Part shown: piece after piece, positions 21,601-32,795 of the stretch
Position numbering within the stretch: position 1 is the first letter of the stretch
Layout: each line of letters opens with the position of its first letter
Assembly (NCBI GenBank): GCA_032164295.1
Contig: JAJHTX010000009.1
Coordinates: forward strand, 1,612,001-1,676,000
DNA from: Inonotus obliquus
Lineage: Eukaryota > Basidiomycota > Agaricomycetes > Hymenochaetales > Hymenochaetaceae
DNA length: 64,000 nt
Reading direction: 5' to 3'
Notes under the pieces: model-generated
Seen by the model: only the letters and a program-made list of their open reading frames with translations
Told to the model about the DNA's origin: nothing
Databases searched by the model: none
Made by a program: the position numbers and the translations under genes

Positions 21601-22830
21601 ATGATGATGAGCCTCCTGACTTGACTGGCCAAGTACGACGGATCGGTAATTATCCGTCAGCACATGGTGGGTTTTCGGATGTCTGGAAGTGTAACTGGAT
21701 TAGCGGTACCCAATGCCACAAAGTAAGGCTGACTCACTTCAAACTTCTTGATGTAACCTTGAAAATCTTCAGGTGGCAGTGAAGGTCCTAAGGGGAAAGC
21801 TTCTCGATGCCGAAAGGGAAGATAAGATGGCAAAGGTAATCAGGGTAGCCACTGTTGCGATCTAAAGCAAGTAACTGATGTCTGCCCTAACAGCGATTAG
21901 AGCACGAGATCAAAATGTGGAAGCGTCTTGATCATGAGAATATCGTTCCTTTATATGGGACGTGTTCTGATTTTGGGCGGTACCTTTCCCTTGTTTGTCC
22001 CTGGTACGAGAATGGGAGTTTGTACCAATATGTACGGAAGAACGATGATGTGCTGAAGCTTCCCGAAAGACTCCAGCTGGTGAGTTGTTCCCCCATATTT
22101 ATCCCGCTGGTCTCGTGAATTGACTGGATTTGCGGAAGCTCTCCGATATCGCGGCAGGTCTTGCATATTGTCAGTTCTCCCGTGCTCATGGAGAGAAGAT
22201 GATCTGATATATCGATATAGTACATTCACATTCAATTGTTCATGGTGATTTATCGAGCGTAAGTTTCGGATAATGGTTAGTCAAATGTTTTGCTCACCTA
22301 TTCTAGGCAAACATCCTCATCAATGATAACGGGCGAGCCTGCCTTTGCGACTTCGGTCTCTCAACACTAGTTGAGGATCTTGTCGATAGTTGGTACCCTT
22401 CGTCAATGCTAGGTGGAGCAATCCGATGGTCTGCTCCTGAGCTATATTGCGCTTCATATTTTGAACTTGCGCCGCCGGCTAGACCGAGATTTTCGGTCTC
22501 AAGCGACATTTATTCGTTCGGGAGTATCACTTTAGAGGTAAGTCCCGAAGCATGCAGCAACGGTATAGCCCATCGAACTCAACGCTTCCGATCCAGACTC
22601 TTTCTGGGAAAGTTCCATATCACCATCTAAAGCACGACGGACAGGTACTCATTCAGTTGAGCAAGAAGGTGAAACCGGAGAGAACTCCATCGCCTTTCCT
22701 AACGAACGACCTGTGGGATCTTATTCGCGAGTGTTGGAATGATAATCCTGGTGCGCGCCCGTCGACCGTGCATGTCTCGTCACGACTTGGATTGCTCCGA
22801 CAGCGAACGGCGGCTCGGAATTCAATATAA
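18659..22830 (+). CDS. Cdc24-like CH-DH-PH protein joined to a TKL kinase
   Basis: The ATG at 18659 lies behind ATATAAGG (about 18540). The first exon matches the Cdc24 calponin-like region: RLRLIPEFRCWL, LWQTLSQGVPLIILLDLLGS, then DGSCSGFIKVLKTVQRVLDS. A diverged RhoGEF (DH) part follows (about 19190-20100), then a PH domain split by an acidic insert (AFLFEKILLLGRP near 20450; DLAISVTW and LLLAFRDRKQLQQWI near 20870-21000). A donor at 21124 and an acceptor at 21197 keep the frame into EFSQGRTGSKPRP, a Ser-rich linker, and a GTAAGT..TTTAG intron into the acidic IEEDEDDEDEDDDE. Next comes a complete kinase: GGFSDVWK loop, VAVKVL lysine, HSIVHGDLSSANIL, CDFGLS, SDIYSFGSITLE and GARPST. The Cdc24 C-terminal PB1 domain is absent. 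Two genes instead of one remains possible. Confidence 0.6.
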
Positions 22831-23535
22831 CAGCGGTTGGGTTTGAATTTCATATTCCGTCCATTCTTCTTGCATGTGCATTAGCTTCTGTTGACGAACA
22901 AAAGTAAACATCCCGATTGAATAGCGCCGCTGATCAGACAACATGCACCAGAAGAGAAGCACCGTCTGATATTTAGCGCCTTGTGGTACGAGTAGCAGAC
23001 CGGCGAGGAAAAGCCGTGAAGCGGTCGGCGTTGGTCAGCGGATGACTTGGCCCTCTAATAGTAATATGGAAGAATGGATATACCTCGGAAGTGATTTGCT
23101 CGTCTCACCATGCGCTTATTCCTGAGAAACTATGTTCGAAATGAAGGTCAGCTGTACTGAGGAAGATAGAGGGCCTGCGACGCGGACGGAGGATGCGGAG
23201 AATGAGTGGCCATGGATGGCGAATAGCAGTTCCATGCGGAAGTCATCCATATGGGTGGCAGTCACGGTTGACTATATTAGGTAAGAAACGTAACGGATGC
23301 TTTGATCACGGGACTTGGCTGGATCGCTTCACGCTTATGCCGCCTGCATCATACTTCCAAAATATATTCGAAATTCTCTGATTTCATAATTTATTCAGCA
23401 TAAAGTACATACAAAAATGCTAGATTCACCCAGCCGTTCTTCACGCCACTCCTCCTCCCTCGCTTCCCTCATCTTGCATCTTGCTCGTCTGTCTGAACTG
23501 CTGTGACGACGAGTAGCTACTGAGAGTGAAGAGAA
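22831..23535. other. Intergenic spacer
   Basis: No supported gene lies between the kinase stop and the GH3 start. The last 130 bp are pyrimidine-rich (CACTCCTCCTCCCTCGCTTCC near 23445), as in many fungal core promoters. Confidence 0.5.
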
Positions 23536-26500
23536 ATGGTGTTGCTGACTACGGCCCGTCTACACCATCGTGGACGCGTCTTCGCGCTCGGCGTCCTTGC
23601 CGCATCTCAAACGTGCTTGAGGTTCGTGTCGGCACAGGAACCCTCTGACCCATTGAGCACAGTGAGCGTGAGTGTTGACTCCACTGGCTCATTAGAGGCT
23701 CCACCTACCTCGGCGTTGAGCTCGGACATCCTTACAAGCGCGACGCTCGAACCAACGGTGGCAAGTACGGATGCTACTGCTAATATCACCTTCACGTCTG
23801 GTACTATCGGAACTACTGGTGTTTCGATCCCGCTGTCGTCAGCCTCACCTTCGAATGCAACTTCAACGTTTTCGGGCTCTTTTACCCCGACCGCAACAGC
23901 AAGTGGGACCGGACCTGGTGGCATAGCTGTCCAGCCTACGCCGAACGCAGCCGAGGCGCATCCTTTCAGTCCATTCCCTAGCCCAACTCAGGATACTATT
24001 CCTGGTGCGTTCTCTCTCAGTTGTTCCATTCTTCATGTTGCTCCGTTCCGGTGTAATAATATTCGTCCGTGGGAAATGATGCGCCCCGTTTATTTCACTG
24101 GCTTTGCCTATGCTTCTATTTATAACTGCTTAGTTCAAGGCTAATGTATTTCATTAGGCATTTTCCCAGCCACGGATCCGCTATCTCCGCCTGATGTTTC
24201 CTCTGGTGCTCATATTATTCCGGACTTTAATCCCGCGTGGACTGCTGCCTGGGATAGAGCTAGGAACCTGATTAGCGGATTCAGTGTAGAAGAAAAGGTG
24301 CGCTCAGTCTTTCGGGCGGTCCCCTCCTTGATTTGACAGAGTAACACTGGACTAATTATTCAGGTCAATTTTACCACTGGTGTTGGTTGGATGAATGGCC
24401 GTTGCGTTGGAAATGTACCACCTGTGCCCTTCGATGGCTCGGGACCTTGGCAAGGGCTTTGTCTTCAGGTGGGTTGTTTCGTTGTGACTTCGAACGAGAC
24501 TCAATATCTAGATTAATTTTGCGACTCCAGGACTCACCGCTGGGCGTACGAGACACGGATTTTGTAACCGCATTCCCAGCAGGAATCAACGCGGCAGCTA
24601 CCTGGCAGCGCGACTTGATAAGAAAGCGAGGCATAGCTATGGGCGAAGAATTCAGGGGGAAGGGCGTACATATCGCACTCGGACCGATGATGAATCTCGG
24701 TAGAGTTGCACAGGTGAGCCGTATTATTCCAAGTACTGTACGTTATTGCTTAAAAGGTCTTCCAGGGTGGCAGAAACTGGGAAGGATTTGGTGCCGATCC
24801 ATTCCTTGCTGGTGAGGCTGCGTATGAAACCATTCTTGGATTGCAAAGTACTGGGGTCCAGGCGTGTGCAAAGCATTACATCAACAAGTATGTTATTCAT
24901 TATTCCTGAGATGTACTGGTTTGTGAACTACTTGCTCTTAGCGAGCAAGAGCATGCGCGTACAACGAGCAGCTCGAACGTTGATGACCGGACTCAGCATG
25001 AGTTATATGCACACCCTTTCCTTCGTAGTGTTCAGGCAGGCGTCGCAAGCGTGATGTGCTCTTACAGTGAGTTATTCTCCGCATTCTGTAGAGTCAGGCC
25101 AATCAATCTTTGAATGCAGACCAAATCAACGGAACTTATGCGTGTGAGAACGATCGGATGCTTAATGAGGTTCTGAAGGGCGAATTCGGGTTCCGCGGAT
25201 GTGCGTGTAATTCATTCATTCTAGAAAACCTTCTTACCAAAGTATGGAGGATTTTCAGATGTTATGTCCGACTGGGGCGCCCAGCACTCAACTCTGAGCT
25301 CTATCTTCGGATTGGATGTGCGTCGGATTGCTGCTGTGATCATTTCGACGTTTGTGACTCACTTTCCTGCAGATGTCTATGCCGGGTGATATCACATTTA
25401 GTTCTGGAACGTCTTGGTGGGGAGGTAATCTCACGGCCTTCGTTAATAACGGTTCGATTTCCGAGTCGAGACTCGATGACATGGCAACGCGCATTGCTGC
25501 TGCTTGGTATTTCCTACACCAAGATGAAGACTATCCTGCAGTTAATTTCAACGCTTTCGAGCGGTTGGACGAAGAAACGAATGAGCACGTGGATGTTCAA
25601 GACGATCATGCCAAGTAAATCTGCAGCTACCAACGTCTGTATTATAATTGCTAATGTTGTACAGGATTGTTCGGGAGATTGGAGGAGCTTCTACCGTTCT
25701 TCTCAAGAACGTAAACGGAACTTTACCAATCAACAAGCCTAGGAGCATAACCCTGTTCGGTACGTCTATGTTACCATCCATGGCTTACCATTGCCCTATC
25801 TAATAGTAAATGCTACGCAGGTCTTGATGCTGCCCCACAACCGGGCGGACCAAACCAATTCTCTGATAATGGAGGAAATTCTGGTATTTTAGCAATGGGA
25901 TGGGGATCAGGAACTACTGACGTACGACTCTCCAACTTTACTTGATCGAGATTCTGACTGATCCATTGATTCACAGTTCACGTACCTCATTTCGGTTAGT
26001 AAGATTTCCCAGTTTCAAGAAAACACTCCCTAACTATAGCCCATAGCCTTACGAAGCTATCCAGCGACGCGCAAGAAAAGACCGCACGAGTGTGAATTGG
26101 CTCTTTAATAATTTCGACTTGACTACCGCCAGCAATCTGGCTATCCCGCCGGATGTGGCACTAGTTTTTATCAACTCTGACTCTGGCGAAGAGTATATCA
26201 CATTTGACGGGAATGAAGGAGACCGCAAAAACTTGACAGCATGGCATAATGGTGACGCGTTGGTGGCGACCGTCGCAGCCCAGAACAAGAACACCGTTGT
26301 CGTTGTGCACTCAGTTGGACCATTGATCATTGAGCCATGGATTGAACATCCGAACGTAACTGCGGTTGTGTGGGCCGGGCTCGGAGGCACGGAGACGGGC
26401 AACGCATTGGTAGACGTCCTGTATGGTGACGTTAATCCCTCGGGACGCCTGCCGTACACGATCGCCAGAGAAGTCAGTGACTACGGTGCGCAGCTCGTAC

Positions 26501-27244
26501 TCGGTGGCGGTGGTAACACCATCCTGCAAGATCCTTACGAAGATCGGTGAGTTTCACAATTTGCAATTGGTCTCCGGCGTGAAAATCGTGAATTCTAACT
26601 GGAAAATCATATAAAGGCTTCAGATTGATTACCGGCACTTCGACGCAAATGGCATAGAGCCACGTTTTGAGTTCGGATTTGGACTAAGCTATACGACGTT
26701 TAAATACTCGCATCTCTACGTGTCGGAAATTACCACAGGATTCGCCTCTGAGGGCATTCGCTCTACATGGAAAGCAGGTGAACCGAATCCCAGCGGGGAA
26801 GGCTCATCGGTGGCTTTGTGGTGAGTACACTATTTATATTTTCCTTTTGAAACTCGGTAACGTTCCTTAGGTTGCATGAACCTGCATTCAAGGTGACTTT
26901 CACAGTGAAGAATTCCGGCGGTGTTGCGGGTACTGAGGTAAGAAAATAGCTCCGATCGCATCTTTCAGGGTGCGTAGTTGTTTGACACGCGAATCGCCGT
27001 TTAGGTTCCGCAACTGTATGTGCATCACCCGTCGTCAGCTGGCGAACCGCCAAGTGTTCTGAAGGGCTTCACGGACGTGAAGTTGGAGCCTGGAGAAACC
27101 AAAACGGTGTCCATCACATTGTCGCGGTATGATTTGTCCGTGTGGGATGTCGTGTCACAATCATGGCGGCGCCCAGTGGGTACCATCAGTCTGAGTATAG
27201 GTGCCAGCAGCCGAGACTTGCGACTGCGGGGAACCTTTCCGTGA
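23536..27244 (+). CDS. Secreted beta-glucosidase, glycoside hydrolase family 3
   Basis: This enzyme hydrolyses terminal beta-D-glucosyl residues (cellobiose and related glucans) outside the cell. A hydrophobic N-terminus and a Ser/Thr-rich stretch of about 150 residues precede the catalytic part. The GH3 N-terminal domain shows [53 protein letters not shown] and VASVMCSY. The nucleophile Asp is in [11 protein letters not shown], formed across an intron at about 25199-25288. The second domain has the acid/base region [13 protein letters not shown], then [11 protein letters not shown] and [13 protein letters not shown] fibronectin III-like C-terminal domain follows ([24 protein letters not shown]). 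About a dozen short introns are needed. All key residues are present and the stop is at 27242-27244, so it is likely functional. Confidence 0.92.
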
Positions 27245-27989
27245 ATAGCAAGGTACCGAAAAGCGATGTGTGGCGAGTAATTGCGCAAGAAAGATGCGAT
27301 GGATTATTTGATATTTGTGGAGCCATCTCTACTCCGTTTTTCTACTATCCACAGACCATCATGACATTTCTACATCTGCCTGCCTGGACATATCTAGTTT
27401 CATTTGACGACGTGTTTAGCTTTCTTTACGAACTTTTGACGAGTAGTAGAAGGATTCTATGAATATAGAGTGAAGAGAGACTAGTACAGACTAGCATTAG
27501 ATTGACGCAGAGAGTTTTGGTGTGAGAGAGACGGTTGATTATCGTTGTGAGGGCAGTGTTTGAGGGCGTGAAAGGAGGAATGCCGATGGAGACAAAGGCC
27601 GAAAGAGCGCGATGGGGTGTCGGTTAGCACTGGAGATGACGTTCGAGGGTGCTTCCGTACAATCCGCAGCAGCCAAGCCTTGCCCTAATTGGACGCCGAT
27701 CACATCTTCCCGCTCGTGGCCGCTTTCAGCCGCTTATTTTCATTACCTTATTTTTACCACTCCACTTGCTGCGATCTTGTAGTGCCCCGAACAGCGCTTC
27801 ATCAAGTTCATGTAAGCTTCATTTCCGAGCAATATATAAACATTAGACTCACCCATCGCGTAGCCTCACATCCTTTTGTATCAACTCCCACCAGTTGCCG
27901 TCGTCCAAGTCACTCACTCTCTTCTACCCAGCTAATTAACTTCAACTTTTTTCGAACCTCTTTCTTCTTCGTTACCTTTGAAGTTCGCC
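27245..27989. other. Intergenic spacer with promoter of the next gene
   Basis: No gene is supported. ATATATAAACATTAG at about 27832 is a good TATA candidate 155 nt before the next ATG, and pyrimidine-rich runs follow it (27900-27975). Confidence 0.5.
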
Positions 27990-28627
27990 ATGCTGTTCAA
28001 GACCATCCTCCTTACGACCCTCGTCGCTCTCGCTGCGGCTCAGGACCCTCCTGTTGATGATTCTACCGTCATTGGTGACCCAGGAACTGAGACTATCCCA
28101 GGTGTAAGTGACTTCTTCGTTGTTTTCTTGAGGTCGTTGGGCTGACTGGATGTGTTATTTGGTTTTTGGTTTTAAATAGGGCACTGAGACTCTTCCTGAT
28201 GGCACCGTCCCTACTGACGACCCAGCTGGCACGGACACGGAGGTTCCGACTGTAACGGATGGTGTTCCTACCGAATCGGACCCGCTCGCGACAGGCACAG
28301 ATGCTACGTAAGTCTTCTACCGCTCTTTTGGACCCGAACCCGAATAAAGGATATTTTGTTAATTGACTTGCGACTTTTAGTGATGTTCTCCCGAGTGACC
28401 CAACTGTTATTCCGACAGACACGGGAGTTGGAGCTACGACTGTACCAACGACGGCTAGCACTCCGACTACCCGCTCTGTTGCGACTCAACAGACTGGGAC
28501 TACTGGTACTGGTACTACCGATGCAGCTGAACAGACGGGAACGGACAATGCGGCCGTTGGCAATGTTGCTCTTAATGGCGGTCTTGCGGCCTTTGCTGGT
28601 GCCCTCGCCATTGCTGGTCTTGTTTAA
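27990..28627 (+). CDS. Small secreted Thr-rich GPI-type surface protein
   Basis: The ATG at 27990 begins MLFKTILLTTLVALAAAQDP, a clear signal peptide. The mature part is low-complexity, rich in Thr, Asp, Pro and Gly (TVPTDDPAGTDTEVPTVTDG and similar). The C-terminus is a hydrophobic tail (GGLAAFAGALAIAGLV) preceded by a small-residue region, as expected for GPI attachment. Two introns are visible: GTAAGTG at about 28104 ending AAATAG at 28180, and GTAAGTC at about 28309 ending TTTTAG. TAA is at 28625-28627. It is a cell-wall or surface protein with no enzymatic motif. The next gene downstream has the same general design. Confidence 0.7.
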
Positions 28628-29495
28628 AAAGCAACCCATCCTCCCTCCCCCTCTACCCAGACTCTTGCACCGTCATTACCCCTGTACATATCCGATCATT
28701 ACCCCCGGTTTTTGTTTGGAAGTTTCTGTGGTGGTGAAGCAGATGGGCGTTTTGTTCTGATGCATTGCATACAGTAGACATGGACTTTACGTTTAATTGT
28801 TATTACACTCCCGTCCGCATTTTTTTTGCATTAGCATCGGATGTTGTTCTGCATGATGTCGCCTCGTTGGAGACGTGTGTCGTGGACAATCTACTTTATT
28901 GATTATTCTTCATGCCTTGTTGCTGTTGCGAGTGAGTGTGCATTGATAGATGGACCCAGACAAACGGGGCAAGAAGCGACACGATCACGTGCCTTTACAT
29001 GCCCACCAACGAACGAATCGATGGGATCCCGTCCTTTCCTCCAGAAAACTTGATATCTCCCTCATGACAATGGCCTAGCTCTTGTGCCTCCCGTCTGGTT
29101 TGCTAGCTTGACATCCATGCCTGACCGTTCTGGCGCAAACGTCCAACATTGCGCATGCCCTTGTACAACGACCAGATACCTCGAACCTCTCACTAGAACG
29201 CAGGGTCCTTACGGCGCATTCCTATGCGTCACGCTCACGTCGAGAGCTCTTAATCTTTGCGCATTTGACCTTCCTGTTCAAGTATTCTTTGCTCGAAATG
29301 AGATGGTCGAACCTGCAAAATATGTGCAAAACAAGACAGGTCACCTTGGCGCTTTGGTAACCGATATAAGTATTCGTCTACTATGTACTACCAGCTGTCC
29401 ACCTTTGACTTTGGCCTTCGTCTCCTTCAGAGCTCCTTTGACTTTTATCGAGTAACTGGTCTACAGATCCATACTAGTAAGTCCAACAAACAAAG
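28628..29495. other. Intergenic spacer
   Basis: No gene is convincing. An open frame of 123 codons at 29084-29455 has no domain, no intron pattern and no homology I recognise. It runs into the promoter of the next gene. Confidence 0.45.
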
Positions 29496-30263
29496 ATGAA
29501 GGCCCCGTACCTCGCTCTTCTTGTTTCGTATTTCGCCCTTTCTGCGTTCGCTCAGGATGATACTGCGTGAGTGGTTCTGAGTATATTGGGTTATGACTCG
29601 TGATAATGACTTGTGTGAACTAGATTCATCATCAGCGGAACAGGTAATGCCAGTCCCGGTGAAACCATGCCAGTGAATCCTCCTGCGGCTCCTCCTGTGG
29701 CTCCTGCTTCACGTCCTGGAACAATTGGTCCCAATGACCAAGGCCCAGAACCTACTCAGTCATTTCCTCCGTTGGCATCTCAAGGCTATTCTAGCAGCTC
29801 TATGCAAGACGGCATGAACTACAACAGTGTAGGTCCAGTGGGTCCCCACACGGGTCCGAACCCTTACCCGAGCGGTCCCTATTCGGGTGTGGGCCCGAGT
29901 GGAGTGCAACCTCAACCGAGCAACTGGAACCCTCCTCCTGGTCCCGGATATGACAGTGAAGGCGTGGCCAGTAGTAGTAGCATCAGTGCTATAGTCGATG
30001 GATGGACACCTGGATATCCCCCCGCCGTTACTACTCAAGCACCTGCTCCCGGACAGAACGTCAGTCAAGGTCAGCTAGGCAATAATGGTTATATCACCAC
30101 AACACTTGCGATTGTCATCCCTGTCCCTCTCAACGCTTCTGATTATGACCCGAACATACCAGCTCAAATCATTTCTCAAGATGGTGCTGTAAATGTGAAG
30201 ACAAGCGTTTTGGCTGTTTCGATTGGTGTTGTTTGTGCTGTTGCAGGTGCTTTATTGTTTTGA
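29496..30263 (+). CDS. Secreted Pro/Gly/Ser-rich GPI-type surface protein
   Basis: The ATG at 29496 begins MKAPYLALLVSYFALSAFAQ, a signal peptide with cleavage expected after AFA. One intron (GTGAGTGG at about 29567 to AACTAG at about 29623) splits the start from the main exon. The body is rich in Pro, Gly and Ser with YPSGPYSGVGPSG-type short repeats. The C-terminal end SVLAVSIGVVCAVAGALLF is a hydrophobic tail fitting a GPI signal. TGA is at 30261-30263. No catalytic motif is seen. It is likely a wall or surface protein, similar in layout but not in sequence to its upstream neighbour. Confidence 0.7.
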
Positions 30264-30901
30264 GAATTTGAAGTTGAAGAAGTAAGGAAGTAAGATCAGG
30301 AGTCGTTTCCTACTCTCTTCCTTTCTCTCCCTCTCCCTCTCTTTCTCTAGCGATCTGTGACTGTGACTACAACGAACCATTGGATAGCGCAAAGGAGACG
30401 GTTATAGCTATATTCGTGCAAACTAGATTATTAACCCCTCTGTATTCTATTATTATTCTGACTCCATTGATTTTTATTTTTATTCTGATTCTTTTTGATA
30501 TGTCTCGCTGCGTGCGCCGGACTTTTGGTGTTGTGTGGCATGTAGCTAGTTAGTAACTTACCGAACGTTATGGATTGTTCTTTTTTGGTTTTGCTGGCAA
30601 GTGGTTTACATAATGTTTCGTACTGTCATGGGTCGCGTGCTTGTGTGTGTTTGCGATTGCGATTGCAAAGTTGGGGAGAGGGTGTGAGGTGTAAGTTTGA
30701 ACATTTGGCACTCGGCATGGATACACGGGGCTCCTACGTATGACAGCTGAAAGAGTAGCTAGGGGATTTGACTGGCAGGAATCATAAAGAAATAGTACAG
30801 GCATATCGGACAACGCATCGAGACATGTGTCATGACGGAAAATGAGACTGCAGCCATTTTCAATTTTCAGTGCATTATTTACAAAATAGATCGGTAGATA
30901 G
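30264..30901. other. Intergenic spacer between convergent genes
   Basis: A CT-rich run lies at 30313-30350, probably within the 3' UTR of the upstream gene, and several AT-rich patches at 30420-30500. No gene is supported. Confidence 0.5.
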
Positions 30902-32272
30902 CTAGGAGGAGTGTGTTTCTTGTAGCGTCACTGATAGTTTCTCAACTCCGCATTGTTGAAGGATAGGAACGTCGTCCTTGGTGATACCGGGACAGAAATG
31001 AATTCCTACTTCTCGTATTCGTGAGAACCCAGAGGGAACTTCCTTCGTTCGACTTGTGAGGAACGTTGCGATGATCTCGCAGTTGATTTTAGCGCATGCA
31101 CCCAGCTCTAAAACTTCAAGGCACGGAAGGAGCTCCGAGTCCCATTTTTCTCCCTTACATGTTAGAGCAGGGAGTAAGGTGTCAGGCAGAGCTGCAAGTT
31201 TGATCACGAGATGTGTAACTCGTGGACAGAGTCTGAGACATTCGACGAGATGCACGTTGATATCTTGGAATTCCTCAAGGCATAGATACCTGATTGGTGG
31301 TCGAGACATTTTGAGGAAGTCGAATAGCCCATCCCACGAACCCATACCTGGAGTTGGAGTGCCTCGAAGACGGAGTCTGGTTAGGTTTGGTGTGAAAATA
31401 CTGTTGAGTAAGATCCCGATGTCAGCTGGGAACTTCCAGATAAGGTAGAGTGATTCTAAATTGTTTAGGATTGATCGGTTATTTGGTCCAGGTCCGTTCC
31501 ATTCAAGACGTTCGTTACGACCTAACTCCATTACACACTTTCTCAAGTTTGGTAGATGACTGAGAATAGTGAAAGCCATTTCTTGACAGAACGGACTTGT
31601 GTGCTGTGAATGGTATAGTTCGAGATGGGTTAACTGAACCTGTTGGACGATAGAGTTGACGTCCACAGCGTAATCAGCGATACGAAGTATTCTAAGTTTC
31701 TCCTTAGGAGGCCCCAAATTCAATTCCACTCTTGTACTTCGATCATCAAAGTTCTCCGATATTCGTAGAGTTTCATCGTAATTTGTGGCCCTGTAGTAAG
31801 TCAGATTGTCAATGTTGGCCATTTCCGGTATGCCAACTAGAGGTGTCGAGTGTGCGGGGAAGTTGCCCGATAAGCTCTTTATCCGAGCACGATGTGGTTC
31901 AAGGAGAGCCAAAATATCTCGGATGAGATCATCCAAGTGTTCTCCGCCGTTTTCATCGATAAGTATCTCCCAGTCTTCATGGAAAAGATGGATCTTAACG
32001 CTCAGTGGCACATCCCTTGACCGTAGGATCCATAGGCTTAGTAGCTCCCGTAGGTTACCAGAACATTCTGAACGACGTGGAATACTGATATTAGACCAAA
32101 GTAACGGTGTATCCTCTGCTATTGAGCGCCAGGCATGACAGACGTGTGATAAGAGGAGTGGCGCATCATTCAGTTTGAAGCTATTGGTGCCACCTGACTC
32201 GTCTGGTAGGCAATCGAGGAAACTTTTCCTGATAAGCTCCGACGGAAGCCGAGAAAATGACGAATCGACCAT
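30902..32272 (-). CDS. F-box protein, 456 residues, single exon
   Basis: The ATG at 32272 starts MVDSSFSRLPSELIRKSFLD, and the N-terminal 60 residues have the agaricomycete F-box pattern: LPSELI, then LLLSHVCHAWRSIAEDTPLLWSNISI. F-box proteins bind Skp1 and recruit targets to SCF ubiquitin ligases. The rest of the protein has irregular leucine-rich segments (RLRLRGTPTPGMGSWDGLFD, RYLCLEEFQDINVHLVECL, LEVLELGACAKI) typical of the diverged LRR-like tail of this large basidiomycete family. There is no intron and the frame is intact. The substrate is unknown. Confidence 0.85.
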   Translation of the reverse strand: MVDSSFSRLPSELIRKSFLDCLPDESGGTNSFKLNDAPLLLSHVCHAWRSIAEDTPLLWSNISIPRRSECSGNLRELLSLWILRSRDVPLSVKIHLFHEDWEILIDENGGEHLDDLIRDILALLEPHRARIKSLSGNFPAHSTPLVGIPEMANIDNLTYYRATNYDETLRISENFDDRSTRVELNLGPPKEKLRILRIADYAVDVNSIVQQVQLTHLELYHSQHTSPFCQEMAFTILSHLPNLRKCVMELGRNERLEWNGPGPNNRSILNNLESLYLIWKFPADIGILLNSIFTPNLTRLRLRGTPTPGMGSWDGLFDFLKMSRPPIRYLCLEEFQDINVHLVECLRLCPRVTHLVIKLAALPDTLLPALTCKGEKWDSELLPCLEVLELGACAKINCEIIATFLTSRTKEVPSGFSRIREVGIHFCPGITKDDVPILQQCGVEKLSVTLQETHSS

Positions 32273-32795
32273 GGGTTATTACCTGTTTCTCTGATGTGTG
32301 CTGATAGCAAGCAAAGTCGAGGTAGATGGGGAGGGGTCAAGTTTGCAAGTTTGCTTGACGGGAATTTAGTCAGCAGTGATCACGTGGTATTAAGTAATGA
32401 GACCGAGTCACGCGTCAGCCATTTGCTGTTTGTGCTTCTGACACAGGCCCCAGAATGGAGAGAGTACAATGTACATGCACCTGAAACAAGCCCCGACGGT
32501 CCAGGCCTTGAGTCAATAGCTTGACATAGCGCACGTACGTGGCATAGTAGTCGCGAAAGGAAACAAACGTTAAACCCTTGCGTATATGCGTAAAAACAGA
32601 AAGTCAGGACGAAAGAACGAAGTTAGGACTTATTCATGACGTACCTTTGCTGCGGTCAAACGCGTTGGCCAAGACAAGGATGGGGCATCTAGGGTGATTG
32701 CGTCGGAAGAATCATTAAAGTGATCATATGTAAGCCAGGATTCACGCGTTTCTGGTGCGCAGTGGACACGAAATGTAAGAACACAATAGTCAGAG
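32273..32795. other. Intergenic spacer
   Basis: This lies between the F-box gene start and the end of the VEFS-box gene. No gene is supported. ACGTGG and CACGTGG words occur at about 32381 and 32535. Confidence 0.45.

Noticed and set aside
23607..23924. 105-codon minus-strand frame opposite the GH3 N-terminus
   Set aside because: Antisense to a Ser/Thr-rich coding exon, with no independent evidence.
29084..29455. 123-codon open frame on the plus strand between the two GPI-type genes
   Set aside because: No domain, no intron pattern and no recognised homology; it lies in a promoter-like region and fits chance.
29760..30068. 102-codon minus-strand frame opposite the second GPI-type gene
   Set aside because: Antisense shadow of a Pro/Gly/Ser-rich exon; the sense strand has signal peptide, intron and GPI tail.
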